DNA of 48,498 nucleotides from Candidatus Tenebribacter burtonii (GTDB taxonomy: Bacteria; Cloacimonadota; Cloacimonadia; Cloacimonadales; TCS61): positions 1 to 48,498 of the forward strand of contig JAVCCF010000057.1 in NCBI GenBank assembly GCA_030765625.1. The letters are read 5' to 3'. Below, piece after piece: positions 1-7,717 of this stretch; position 1 is the stretch's first letter, and each line of letters opens with the position of its first letter. A program made the position numbers and the translations under genes. The notes beneath the pieces were generated by a model. It was not told the origin of the DNA. It saw only the letters and a list, made by a program, of their open reading frames with translations, and ran no database searches.

Positions 1-2
1 CA

Positions 3-200
3 CTTTCCCAGTTGAAACCGGAAGAAGCACTAATTATTGAGTTGCAATTCTACCAGAAAATGAATTATAAACAAATTGCAGAAACACTTGAAACCACACA
101 ATCTGCAGTTGATTCCAAACTTGTACGCGCCAAGAAAAAATTAATAAAAATAATAAACGCACAAAAAAAGATGCAGGAAGATAGACCAAATATTGTCTAA
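3..200 (+). CDS. ECF-type RNA polymerase sigma factor, C-terminal part (partial)
   Basis: This is the 3' end of a gene whose start lies outside the window. The 65 visible residues form sigma-70 region 4: an acidic 'LKPEEALIIEL' helix, then a helix-turn-helix 'MNYKQIAETLETTQSAVDSK' and a basic recognition end (LVRAKKKL). This arrangement is typical of ECF (group 4) sigma factors, which recognise the -35 element through region 4. A zinc-type anti-sigma gene follows 20 bases after the stop, and then a membrane-anchored sensor, so the three probably form one regulatory operon. Region 2 cannot be seen, so the ECF subgroup cannot be assigned. Confidence 0.85.
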   Translation, partial: LSQLKPEEALIIELQFYQKMNYKQIAETLETTQSAVDSKLVRAKKKLIKIINAQKKMQEDRPNIV

Positions 201-220
201 AGGAGTAGAGGTGAAAGAAA

Positions 221-616
221 ATGAAGCAAGATAATGAATGCAGCTTTAGCAAAAAATTAAATGCCTATATCGCTGGCGAACTTAGTGAGATGGAACACGA
301 AGAAGTTCGGGCGCATATTAGCAGTTGTCACCTCTGCCAGAAAAAGATTAGAGAACTAAATCAAGTAGAAAATTTCCTTATGCAATATACTGATGAAGAA
401 GTTCCTACCGGACTCAACGAGAAAATATTAAATTCAGTATCAAGAAGTTATGTAAATCCATTCAAGAGAAAAGTTGTCAGTTTTTCCATTGCTGCATCAA
501 TTATTGTTTCTTTTGTTACTGGAATATTTCTCAGCGATATTACATTCACTCAGGAAACTGAATCCGATTTTGATTTTGGACAAAACACTTTGTACAGTTA
601 TTTTGAAGGAGAGTAG
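221..616 (+). CDS. Anti-sigma factor with ZAS (zf-HC2) zinc domain and one membrane helix
   Basis: A 131-residue protein. Its N-terminal half carries the zinc-associated anti-sigma motif Hx3Cx2C (H32, C36, C39), with a helix before it (residues 10-30) expected to grip the sigma factor. One hydrophobic segment at about residues 84-105 places the rest outside the cytoplasmic membrane, leaving a short acidic C-terminal tail of about 25 residues. Established for the family: such proteins hold the cognate ECF sigma inactive until an envelope signal releases it. The start ATG has a purine-rich site (AGAGGTG) seven bases upstream. It sits between its presumed sigma factor and a CnrX/Spy-like sensor; the short external tail suggests that sensing is delegated to that partner (inference). 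Confidence 0.85.
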   Translation: MKQDNECSFSKKLNAYIAGELSEMEHEEVRAHISSCHLCQKKIRELNQVENFLMQYTDEEVPTGLNEKILNSVSRSYVNPFKRKVVSFSIAASIIVSFVTGIFLSDITFTQETESDFDFGQNTLYSYFEGE

Positions 617-618
617 GA

Positions 619-1065
619 ATGAAAAATCATACTATAAAAATTTTATTAATTATCTCTTTAGCTTTCAATATTGCTTTCCTGGGTGGTGGAATTTTCAGAT
701 CTATCAAATTTAGGAAACTTCCTCCTATCCATGAAAGGATCAAAAACGAAAAGGTAAGAAATTTCATGGAACGCAAAAAAGAGATTGGTAGTCCTTTAAT
801 GCGAGATTTCCATAAAGCAAAAAATGAATTTATGAAGGCACTGACAAAACCTGAAATGGATGAAGCAGAAATGCAGATCTTGATAGATGAGCTAATTGCA
901 AAGCAGAATGCTATGGAAAGAGAAGTTGGTAATTCCATGATCGAATTACGACAACAACTTTCTGACAAAGAAGCAAAAGAGATTTTTGGCAAATTTCAGA
1001 GATGGATGCAGCCACCGGAAGAAAAACATCCTGAACCTCGAAGAAGGTTAAAGAAAAATAATTGA
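619..1065 (+). CDS. Membrane-anchored periplasmic sensor of the CnrX/Spy-like (Metal_resist) type
   Basis: A 148-residue protein starting two bases after the anti-sigma stop. An N-terminal hydrophobic helix (about residues 7-24) anchors it. The rest is strongly helical and charged, with the look of the periplasmic four-helix 'heavy-metal resistance/Spy' superfamily: 'LMRDFHKAKNEFMKAL', then a long acidic and basic helix pair, ending in a Pro/Arg-rich tail. In the Cupriavidus CnrYXH system (anti-sigma, sensor, sigma) such a protein binds metal and controls the anti-sigma. The order sigma, anti-sigma, sensor here suggests the same logic. I see no clear Cys/Met/His metal site beyond scattered residues, so the signal could be misfolded protein rather than metal. 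Confidence 0.65.
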   Translation: MKNHTIKILLIISLAFNIAFLGGGIFRSIKFRKLPPIHERIKNEKVRNFMERKKEIGSPLMRDFHKAKNEFMKALTKPEMDEAEMQILIDELIAKQNAMEREVGNSMIELRQQLSDKEAKEIFGKFQRWMQPPEEKHPEPRRRLKKNN

Positions 1066-1109
1066 TTGCTTAATCAGGATATAAAAGTAAAATATAGATG
1101 TGATGTAAA

Positions 1110-1136
1110 GGAACAAAATAATAGTTATATTCTATA
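1110..1136 (+). promoter_or_regulatory. Candidate ECF-sigma promoter upstream of the Spy-like gene
   Basis: GGAAC at 1110-1114 is followed after 16 bases by TCTATA at 1131-1136. GGAAC plus a TCTRA-like -10 at 16-17 bases is the usual form of many ECF promoters. It lies about 50 bases upstream of the Spy-like gene and just downstream of the sigma/anti-sigma operon, so it may be a target of that sigma factor. It is a single instance read by eye. Confidence 0.4.
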
Positions 1137-1187
1137 ACGTGAATGGTACCAGTTAGGAATTGACTATTAAAAATTAAGGAGATAAAA

Positions 1188-1694
1188 ATGAAAAAATTAA
1201 CATTTGTAGTAATTGGAATAATAGCTGTGATAGGTTTGTTAACAGCATTCGATGGAGACTGTAGAGGAAGTAATGATGGTGAAAATCATCCAATGAGAGA
1301 TAAGATGGAAAAAGATGGCGGACACCGTGGAATGCAGTATGGATATCAAATGATGTGTGAAGAATTAGAACTTACTGATACACAGAAAGATCAGATGGAA
1401 GAACTTCGCATCAGCAGTAAGAAAGAGATGATAGTTACTGAATCTGATCTGAAAATATTGGAGATCGATAAAAGAAGTGCCTTAAGAGACAAGAACTTCA
1501 AGCAGTCAAAAAAGTTAACTGGAGATATTTTTAAGATCAAGCAGAAAATGGCTGAAAATAGAATTGAACAGCAGGAACAAAGATGGAATATCTTAACTCC
1601 TGAGCAGCAAGAGAAAGCTGATGAACTGCGAAAAGAACATCCACGCAGAGAATCTCAAAATAGCCCTAAATTGAAAAAACTAAAAAGACAATAA
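1188..1694 (+). CDS. Spy/CpxP-like periplasmic protein with two LTxxQ motifs
   Basis: A 168-residue protein with an N-terminal signal sequence (lysines, then a hydrophobic core to about residue 20). Two LTxxQ motifs, the hallmark of the CpxP/Spy family, lie at residues 62-66 (LTDTQ) and 136-140 (LTPEQ), joined by long charged helices. The N-terminal mature part is rich in His, Met and Asp, compatible with metal binding. Known members are ATP-independent periplasmic chaperones or repressors of envelope stress systems. It has its own leader of about 120 bases with a possible ECF promoter and a good ribosome site (AAGGAG), and is closed by a strong terminator. The most likely role is an output, and possibly feedback component, of the sigma cassette just upstream. 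Confidence 0.75.
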   Translation: MKKLTFVVIGIIAVIGLLTAFDGDCRGSNDGENHPMRDKMEKDGGHRGMQYGYQMMCEELELTDTQKDQMEELRISSKKEMIVTESDLKILEIDKRSALRDKNFKQSKKLTGDIFKIKQKMAENRIEQQEQRWNILTPEQQEKADELRKEHPRRESQNSPKLKKLKRQ

Positions 1695-1707
1695 TCAGTG
1701 TGAAATG

Positions 1708-1743
1708 AAAAAAGCCATCTGGCAAACCGGATGGCTTTTTTTT
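1708..1743 (+). terminator. Rho-independent terminator after the Spy-like gene
   Basis: The inverted repeat GCCATCTGG / CCGGATGGC (1714-1722 and 1727-1735, one T-G pair) has a four-base CAAA loop. It is flanked by A6 before and T8 after, which extend the stem. It lies 14 bases after the stop codon. The A and T tracts on both sides mean it could also stop transcription arriving from the opposite strand. Confidence 0.9.
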
Positions 1744-1765
1744 ATTGAACTGTTTCCAAGATAGA

Positions 1766-1912
1766 AAGCTACAAACTCTTCCATAAGTTCCTTCGTGAGT
1801 AAAGCTAAAAGACACCTCAGGATGACAGTTATTAACTTATTCAATAATTTATTTTTCCAACTTCCCAGCTTGTCTTTCTGACGTTTCCTTCACGTTGTTC
1901 TTTGGAAGAATC
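1766..1912. repeat. Dispersed intergenic repeat, two broken half-copies
   Basis: About 1766-1828 (ending ACACCTCAGGATGACAG) resembles the right half of the element at 45246-45370. About 1871-1912 (starting TGTCTTTCTGACG, with CACGTTGTTCTTTGGAAGAATCT) resembles that element's left half. The halves are in right-then-left order, as if two adjacent copies had lost their outer parts. The remainder of the gap to 1955 is AT-rich, with a 'CTTTGTGTCTTTGTGGC' stretch at 1936-1952 that is itself a common intergenic repeat motif. Confidence 0.6.
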
Positions 1913-1954
1913 TGTTTTATCTTTGATCCTCATTCTTTGTGTCTTTGTGGCAAA

Positions 1955-2290
1955 CTATCTATTTAGTAATTCTTTCACTTTTTTCAATTCGTTAATAATG
2001 TGCTTTTTTGCTTCCTTTTTATCTACAGAAAAATCCAGACTGATTTGCTCTTTATGCAGTATATCTTCTTTCAGTTTCTTTTTTGCACCTTCTATTGTAA
2101 ATCCTTGAGTATGAAGCATATATTTAATCTTCTTTAAAATATCTATATCATCTGGACTGTATCGCCGGTTGCGTCCGAATTTCTTCTTAGGATGGACTTG
2201 TGAAAATTCAGTTTCCCAATAGCGTAAAACATGCGCTTTCAAATCAAGTAGATTACCTACTTCCCCGATAGTATAATAATATTTTTTCAT
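1955..2290 (-). CDS. MerR-family transcriptional regulator (short form)
   Basis: A 111-residue protein that opens with the MerR helix-turn-helix: 'YTIGEVGNLLDLKAHVLRYWE' (residues 6-26), the wing 'GRNRRYS', and 'DIDILKKIKYMLHTQGFTIEGAKKKL'. This is the compact MerR type common beside essential genes in many bacteria, with no recognisable effector-binding domain: only about 35 charged residues follow the DNA-binding part. No cysteines suggest metal or redox sensing. It is the last gene of a leftward run after lnt (16 bases between them). Target unknown. Confidence 0.85.
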   Translation of the reverse strand: MKKYYYTIGEVGNLLDLKAHVLRYWETEFSQVHPKKKFGRNRRYSPDDIDILKKIKYMLHTQGFTIEGAKKKLKEDILHKEQISLDFSVDKKEAKKHIINELKKVKELLNR

Positions 2291-2306
2291 TTTTTACATT
2301 CACAAA

Positions 2307-3833
2307 TTATAATTTCTTCTTTCTGTTTATCAAATAAATAATTATAGAATAAACTAAAATTATTCCAGCTCCAATTACAAAGACAAAGGGAAACCAGAAG
2401 AAATATTTTGTAAAGTAAGAATTATTTTTATAGATATAAAGAGAATTATTTATCGTAGTTTTTTCAAATAGTGTTGTCTTTTTTAATAGTTCTCCGGTAG
2501 GAGAAACAACGAGTGAATATCCGGTATTTGCAGCACGATATATCTGTTTTCGTGTTTCAACTGCCCTGAATTTTGTCATCACAGCGTGTTGATATGTTCC
2601 TGCAGAACGCTTAAACCAGGCATCATTAGTGATGTTAACAATGAAATCAACATCGTTTTTTGCCATCTCAGTAGTTAATTGTGGAAAGGCAATTTCAAAG
2701 CAGATCAGTGGAGAAAATTTATACTCGTTAATTGAATAATATTCCAGTTTCTCACCATACTCCCAATTTGCCTGACCCAGATGAACGTTCCACAAAAAAG
2801 GAAAATATTTAAGAAAAGGAATTCGTTCTCCAAAAGGAACTAATATATTTTTATAGTATGGAGGATAAATTTTCCTGTTTTTTCCAATTAGGGTTGCAGA
2901 ATTATAAAATTTATATTTATCAGGATGATTTTTACCTATATATTTATAGTGCGGAAATCCTGTAAAGATGTCGGTATCCAATTCCTCAGAAAAATCTAGA
3001 ATCCATTTTCTGTATTCCATCTGCTTTAATAAATATACCGGTGTTGATGACTCTGGCCAAATAATGAGATCAGTTTTCTCTTTTGCAGCTTTATGGCTAA
3101 ATTTTTCATATAATGCAAAGGTTGAATCTTTGTACAATTCTTCCCATTTCTTATCCTGAGGAATACTCACCTGAACGATGGAAACATTAAAATCGGTTTT
3201 TGTAAGATGAATTGTTTTAAGCCGAATAACCCCATAAGCAGACCAGACAACAATAATAGCAGAAAGAATGATAGTATTACGTCTAAAATTCTCTCTTAAT
3301 TCAAAAAGAAGAATATTAATAAATAAGATCAGCAAAGAAAAAAGTGCTAATCCACCAAACTCAGCAAGTTGAATGAACGGCAGATAATCTGCCAGTGAAT
3401 ATCCTAAATTAAACCATGGAAAACTGAATTCACCAAAATTCTGCAAGAATTCAAAACTTATCCAAACGAAGATAAATCCGAGATAACCAAATCTTTGATT
3501 TTGTACCTTTATAAAATAATATAATTGAAATACAATATAGAAATAAACCGCAAATAAGAAAAATATTCCCAGATAACCGGGAAAGGTAACCAATGATATC
3601 CAATGCAGACAGACAAGAGTATAGGCAGAACCAAAAGCTGCTGCTGCCAGAAATATCTCTTTCTTTTTCCGCTGTTCACTAAAGAAATAAAACAAAGGTA
3701 TGAAAGCAAAAAATACGAGAAATCCAAGATGAATAGGTAATCGACTTAATCCTAATAAAGTACCAGCTAAAGCTGGAAATAGATATGTTTTAAGTTTTGT
3801 TTTAGCTCTTATTGAAACCAATTTATTTTTCAT
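2307..3833 (-). CDS. lnt: Apolipoprotein N-acyltransferase
   Basis: A 508-residue inner-membrane enzyme that adds the third acyl chain to the N-terminal cysteine of lipoproteins, the last step of maturation in Gram-negative bacteria. The N-terminal half (about residues 15-205) has six to seven hydrophobic segments. The C-terminal half is a nitrilase-type domain with the expected catalytic triad: E261 in WPES, K328 in YYKNILVPFGE and C378 in LICFE. A final hydrophobic helix (about 475-500) returns to the membrane. The start overlaps the end of the upstream lipoprotein gene by 11 bases, suggesting translational coupling. Lgt is encoded at 35.4 kb; LspA is not in the window. Confidence 0.95.
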   Translation of the reverse strand: MKNKLVSIRAKTKLKTYLFPALAGTLLGLSRLPIHLGFLVFFAFIPLFYFFSEQRKKKEIFLAAAAFGSAYTLVCLHWISLVTFPGYLGIFFLFAVYFYIVFQLYYFIKVQNQRFGYLGFIFVWISFEFLQNFGEFSFPWFNLGYSLADYLPFIQLAEFGGLALFSLLILFINILLFELRENFRRNTIILSAIIVVWSAYGVIRLKTIHLTKTDFNVSIVQVSIPQDKKWEELYKDSTFALYEKFSHKAAKEKTDLIIWPESSTPVYLLKQMEYRKWILDFSEELDTDIFTGFPHYKYIGKNHPDKYKFYNSATLIGKNRKIYPPYYKNILVPFGERIPFLKYFPFLWNVHLGQANWEYGEKLEYYSINEYKFSPLICFEIAFPQLTTEMAKNDVDFIVNITNDAWFKRSAGTYQHAVMTKFRAVETRKQIYRAANTGYSLVVSPTGELLKKTTLFEKTTINNSLYIYKNNSYFTKYFFWFPFVFVIGAGIILVYSIIIYLINRKKKL

Positions 3834-4647
3834 TTAGCTCATTATAAGTAAGTTTTCCAATCCATATTCCATTATCAGAAAGCAGAATCACATTATTTTC
3901 AATTGAAAAATCATTCCATTTGTTTGTAGAAATTGCAAATTTACTATCACTTTTGGGATGATAAATAAAATAGTCTTTCAAAATGTATTGTTGCTGTTTC
4001 TTAATTTGGATATTACCTTTCACTTCATTACGAAATCTACCCAAAATACCAAAGATCATAGTAGAGTTTTTCTGCTCATCATAAATTGTGATCTCATTTT
4101 TCCCTAAAATTATTTTACTGGGATCACTTAGTTGAAATTTTCCAAAAGTATACCAGTCAGAATGGTTAAGTGTCCGGCTTATCACTATCTCTTTAGATGC
4201 ATTGTCATAGATGTAATAAGTTTCATCAATAGCAACTGCAAAGAGTGTAGGCTCAATGAAATCATTTAAATTAATTTCTGCAATAAGTTTTCCTTCAATA
4301 TCAAATTTCTTAATTTTTTTTTGGAAGCTATCCAGTGCTAAAAGATTTCCATCAACAGAAAGTGTAATATCTGCCAATTTATTGAAACTTGAAGCAGTAA
4401 ATCCAAGACCACCAATTATATTAATCTCTTTTCCATTCTTATAAATATGAATAATATCTGCTTCTTTTTCCAGAATAAAAATAGTTTTGTTTATTGAAGA
4501 ATAAAGGCATTTTTTAGGAACAAAATCTGTTCGGATCTTTTGGATAATATTAATTTCTTCTGGAACTCTATAAGGTTGTATTTTGATAGATGAACAAGAA
4601 GCTAAAAACAGAATAAGCAGAAGCCTAAAACTGTATTTCTTTTTCAT
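3823..4647 (-). CDS. Lipoprotein with probable beta-propeller (NHL-like) fold
   Basis: From the ATG at 4647 this is a 274-residue protein with a signal peptide and lipobox (LASC, cysteine near residue 18). An ATG at 4662 would add five residues inside the end of recJ; the inner start gives a cleaner signal peptide. The mature part is beta-rich with repeating units of the type 'KLADITLSVDGNLLALDSFQKKIKKFDIEGK', which resembles NHL or six-bladed propeller repeats. Function not recognised. It is squeezed between recJ and lnt with overlaps or near-overlaps at both ends, so it is co-transcribed with the enzyme that would complete its own lipidation. Confidence 0.75.
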   Translation of the reverse strand: MKKKYSFRLLLILFLASCSSIKIQPYRVPEEINIIQKIRTDFVPKKCLYSSINKTIFILEKEADIIHIYKNGKEINIIGGLGFTASSFNKLADITLSVDGNLLALDSFQKKIKKFDIEGKLIAEINLNDFIEPTLFAVAIDETYYIYDNASKEIVISRTLNHSDWYTFGKFQLSDPSKIILGKNEITIYDEQKNSTMIFGILGRFRNEVKGNIQIKKQQQYILKDYFIYHPKSDSKFAISTNKWNDFSIENNVILLSDNGIWIGKLTYNELNEK

Positions 4648-4649
4648 AT

Positions 4650-6386
4650 TCAATAATCCCATTCATCTTGAACGGGAATTCGTAGATCTTTTAGTTTTCC
4701 CTGAATTGAAGTTCTCCCCTGCCATGTATTAAATTCTAGCGAATAAGCAATATCAACGTTTGAACCTTTTTTCAGGAAAGGCAAATAATCTCCCAGATTA
4801 AACCCGATAAGATCAAGTTCACAACCATCCTTCATAACTTTTATTTTGAGGTGGTTCTTTCCCACATTATAAGGAAAGCCAACAATTGTAACCTGCTTAG
4901 TTAAAAAAGTGGGACGCATATTCCCTGGACCAAAAGGTGCAAATTTTTCTAACCATTCAAGCAAATTGTCGTTAATCTCGAATAACTCCAGATTTGTATC
5001 AATATTGAGTGGCGGAATAAATTGATCTTCTGTCGTATGTTCTTTTACATATTTTTTTAATTTACTCTCAAATAAATCTATATATTCAACTAAAATCTGC
5101 AGACCTGCGGCATATTTATGTCCCCCGAAAGTCTCTAAATATCCTTCCACAGAAACAAGAGCATCAAATAAATTGAATCCCGCAATACTTCTGCCTGACC
5201 CGCTTCCAATTCCTTCTTTGAAAGTGATCATTATTGATGGGCGGTAATATTTTTCTACTAATTTGGAAGCTACTATTCCGATAACTCCGGGATGCCAGTC
5301 ATCAGATGAGACAACGATAATCGGAGTATCATCCATATTCTTATATTTCGCTTCAATTATGTCGCATGCTTCATGGAATGTTCGTTGATCGATCTGTTGT
5401 CTTAATGAATTCTCTCTCTCTATGATTTGAGCAAGCTCATCACTTTCTTCTTCGTCAATACTCACCATAAGTTCAACGGCTCTCATAGCACTTCCCATTC
5501 TACCTGCAGCATTAATTCGTGGTGCGATTCCAAATACGATATCAGCTGAGTTCAGCTCTTTTTGGGAAAGTCCGGCAAGTTTTATAAGTGCGTTCAATCC
5601 TATATTTTGTTTTTTTCCTAGTCTTTCCAAACCAATACTGGCAATTATTCTGTTTTCACCTGTAAGAGGAACAATATCAGCAATAGTACCAAGTGCAACA
5701 AGGTCTATATATTTATCAATAAGTTCATCTGTATTAATTTCCAATTGGGAATAAACTGCGATAAGAAGTTTATATGCAACACCAACACCGGCCAGCATAT
5801 CATAAGGATATTTACAATCTTTAATTTTAGGATTTATGATAGCAATTGCATTGGGCAACTCTTCTTTGGGGTTATGGTGATCCGTAATGATCACATCCAT
5901 GCCAAGGTCATTGATCTGTTCAACTTCTTCAACTGCATTAATACCGCAATCCACACTGATGATAAGTTCTGATCCATTCTCTTTAAGCTGATCTACTCCA
6001 CTTAAAGATAATCCGTAACCATCGATCATTCTATGTGGAATATAATAATCAATATTGGCACCGATCTTTTTCAAGCCGAGATACAATAGAGCAGAAGAAG
6101 TTGTCCCATCAACATCATAATCACCATAAACCGTGATGAGTTCTTTTCTTTCTATAGCTAAGATAATCCTCTCAGTTGCCTTTTCCATATCTTTGTAACT
6201 GAATGGATCATGCATGTTATTTAAATTTGGATGGAAGAATTTTTCAATTTCGTCAATTTCTATGATCTCTTTTCGAATTAGCATCTCTGCGATCATTTCA
6301 GGACATTTTATATTTTCGACTATATTTTCTTTCTGTTGCTGTAATTCCCCTGTTAAAGGTTCAGATATTTTCCACCTTTTCTGCAT
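4650..6386 (-). CDS. recJ: Single-stranded-DNA-specific exonuclease RecJ
   Basis: A 578-residue DHH-family 5'-3' exonuclease of recombination and mismatch repair, cytoplasmic. The catalytic DHH domain shows 'VYGDYDVDGTTSSALLY' (D89, D91, D93), 'VDCGIN' and the signature DHH at 169-171. The DHHA1 domain follows with 'GSGSGRSIAGFNL' and the GGHKYAAG motif, then a C-terminal OB-fold stretch. Length matches the family's usual 560-580. All metal-binding motifs appear intact. The gene starts 34 bases after the 3' end of rnpB and probably shares its transcript. Confidence 0.97.
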   Translation of the reverse strand: MQKRWKISEPLTGELQQQKENIVENIKCPEMIAEMLIRKEIIEIDEIEKFFHPNLNNMHDPFSYKDMEKATERIILAIERKELITVYGDYDVDGTTSSALLYLGLKKIGANIDYYIPHRMIDGYGLSLSGVDQLKENGSELIISVDCGINAVEEVEQINDLGMDVIITDHHNPKEELPNAIAIINPKIKDCKYPYDMLAGVGVAYKLLIAVYSQLEINTDELIDKYIDLVALGTIADIVPLTGENRIIASIGLERLGKKQNIGLNALIKLAGLSQKELNSADIVFGIAPRINAAGRMGSAMRAVELMVSIDEEESDELAQIIERENSLRQQIDQRTFHEACDIIEAKYKNMDDTPIIVVSSDDWHPGVIGIVASKLVEKYYRPSIMITFKEGIGSGSGRSIAGFNLFDALVSVEGYLETFGGHKYAAGLQILVEYIDLFESKLKKYVKEHTTEDQFIPPLNIDTNLELFEINDNLLEWLEKFAPFGPGNMRPTFLTKQVTIVGFPYNVGKNHLKIKVMKDGCELDLIGFNLGDYLPFLKKGSNVDIAYSLEFNTWQGRTSIQGKLKDLRIPVQDEWDY

Positions 6387-6420
6387 TTATCATCCCTTTT
6401 TTCTATAATAAAAAATAATC

Positions 6421-6838
6421 GTCAAAGAAGATATTAAGCCGAATTCTGTAAATTGCTTAATAAGCAATCCAGTGTCTATTTCTCTAAACCGGATATTGCT
6501 ATACCCAATCGGGTTCATTACTGACCGGTTTAAGCTGCCCACCCGAGAACTTAACAAGCCGGGCCGGCTCTCATTCTCCTATTTGGCATTGCACCGGATA
6601 AGGCTTTCCTAGCTTCCCGATTCACACCGGGAACTGGTGGTCTCTTACACCGCCATTTCACCTTTTCCAAATATCAAATGACATCTGGTAGTTTATTTCT
6701 GTGGAGCTAGCTTTCTGTTACCAGAACTTCCCGTTAGGAAGTATCCTGCCCTTTGGTGTTCGGACTTTCCTCCTGACCACTAAATTATGGAATTTTTCCG
6801 TAATTTAGTGGTCAGACAGACACTTTATCTTCTTTGAC
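6421..6838 (-). ncRNA. rnpB: RNase P RNA, bacterial type A-like
   Basis: Read leftward, this stretch has the landmarks of the catalytic RNA that cleaves pre-tRNA leaders: the conserved region 'GAGGAAAGTCCGAACACC' near 6756-6773, 'ACAGAAA' in the middle, 'GGTGAAATGGCGGTGTAAGAGACCACCAG' features around 6620-6665, and the 3' tail ACAGAATTCGGCTTA. The ends pair as a perfect 13-bp P1 helix (6826-6838 with 6421-6433). A second long helix (TGACCACTAAATTA and its complement, 6771-6784 with 6801-6814) sits where P3 belongs. The 5' end is only 13 bases from the stop of the zinc-ribbon gene and the 3' end 34 bases from recJ. End points are inferred from the P1 pairing. Confidence 0.95.
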
Positions 6839-6851
6839 TAAACTAAATATT

Positions 6852-7556
6852 TTATAAATGACTTACAAGAATTCTTCCGCAACTTTCGCAATATATTATA
6901 GAATTGCCTTCTTTTATGTCAATAGCAACTTGAGGTCGAATATTATAGCCGCATCCACTGCAAGCATTATTATCATTAAAAACAATAGCTTTACGATTTT
7001 TATTTTTTATTAATATACCGTATCTGCGAATAAGCTCTCTTGGAAGATCTTTTGCCAAAAAGTTTCTCTTATTTTTTAAATCTTCGATATCTTTTTGTAC
7101 TTCCTGAATTTCTTTTTCAAGCTTTTCTTCGTTAGCTTTAAGTTCATCAGAAGCTTTTTTTTGTGTTTCTCTTTCTTCTTCCAGGTGTTTTTTAAGTTCA
7201 GATTCATCTTCCATTAAACGGATCAACTTATCATCAATTTCAGAATTCTTTTTTTCTAAATGATTTATCTCACTGTTAAGTGCTTTATACTCTTTATTAG
7301 TTTCAATAGTGAGAAGTTGATTTTTATATTTTGTTACTTTGGTATTATTGTTTGCAATGTCGAGTTCTCTTAATTTTTGATCTTTTAAGTTTTCATCAAG
7401 CTCACTTTTTGTGATCTCAACAGCCTCAGTAGAATTCTTTAGAGATTGCTTTAAACTATTCAATTGCTGGGGTAATTCTTTTGTTAGAATATTTTTCTTC
7501 CCAATAACTTTATCGAATTTTTGCATTTTAATTAATGTCTCTAATTGCTTAATCAT
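6852..7556 (-). CDS. C4-type zinc-ribbon coiled-coil protein (CdsZ/DUF164 type)
   Basis: A 234-residue protein. Residues about 20-180 are a long coiled coil of alternating Lys/Glu/Leu heptads; the C-terminus is a zinc ribbon with C199-x2-C202 and C223-x2-C226. This is the widespread family of CT398/CdsZ-like proteins, often encoded next to rnpB as here. CT398 in Chlamydia binds sigma-54 and the type III apparatus; in other phyla a role in RNA or nucleotide metabolism has been suggested, so the function is open. Ribosome site AAGGAG lies close upstream of the ATG at 7556; another ATG four bases earlier leads straight to a stop. Confidence 0.85.
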   Translation of the reverse strand: MIKQLETLIKMQKFDKVIGKKNILTKELPQQLNSLKQSLKNSTEAVEITKSELDENLKDQKLRELDIANNNTKVTKYKNQLLTIETNKEYKALNSEINHLEKKNSEIDDKLIRLMEDESELKKHLEEERETQKKASDELKANEEKLEKEIQEVQKDIEDLKNKRNFLAKDLPRELIRRYGILIKNKNRKAIVFNDNNACSGCGYNIRPQVAIDIKEGNSIIYCESCGRILVSHL

Positions 7557-7586
7557 TCATACTCCTTAAATCTTTTTTAGAATAAA

Positions 7587-7615
7587 AAAAAGCATTTACA
7601 GCTGTAAATGCTTTT
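7587..7615 (-). terminator. Rho-independent terminator after the FapA-like gene
   Basis: The perfect palindrome AGCATTTACAG/CTGTAAATGCT (7591-7612) is extended by A/T pairs. On the minus strand it is followed by eight T residues (7591 down to 7584), so it fits termination of the leftward gene ending at 7718. On the plus strand the T run is only four. The next leftward gene begins about 30 bases further on, leaving little room for a promoter other than one overlapping this site. Confidence 0.85.
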
Positions 7616-7717
7616 ATCATTTATTCAAAAAATCTTTTTTATCTATTATTTTAATCCACAGATACTTCACTTTTTCTATACCCACTAATTATTTTTATAA
7701 ACAAAAGATATTTAATG

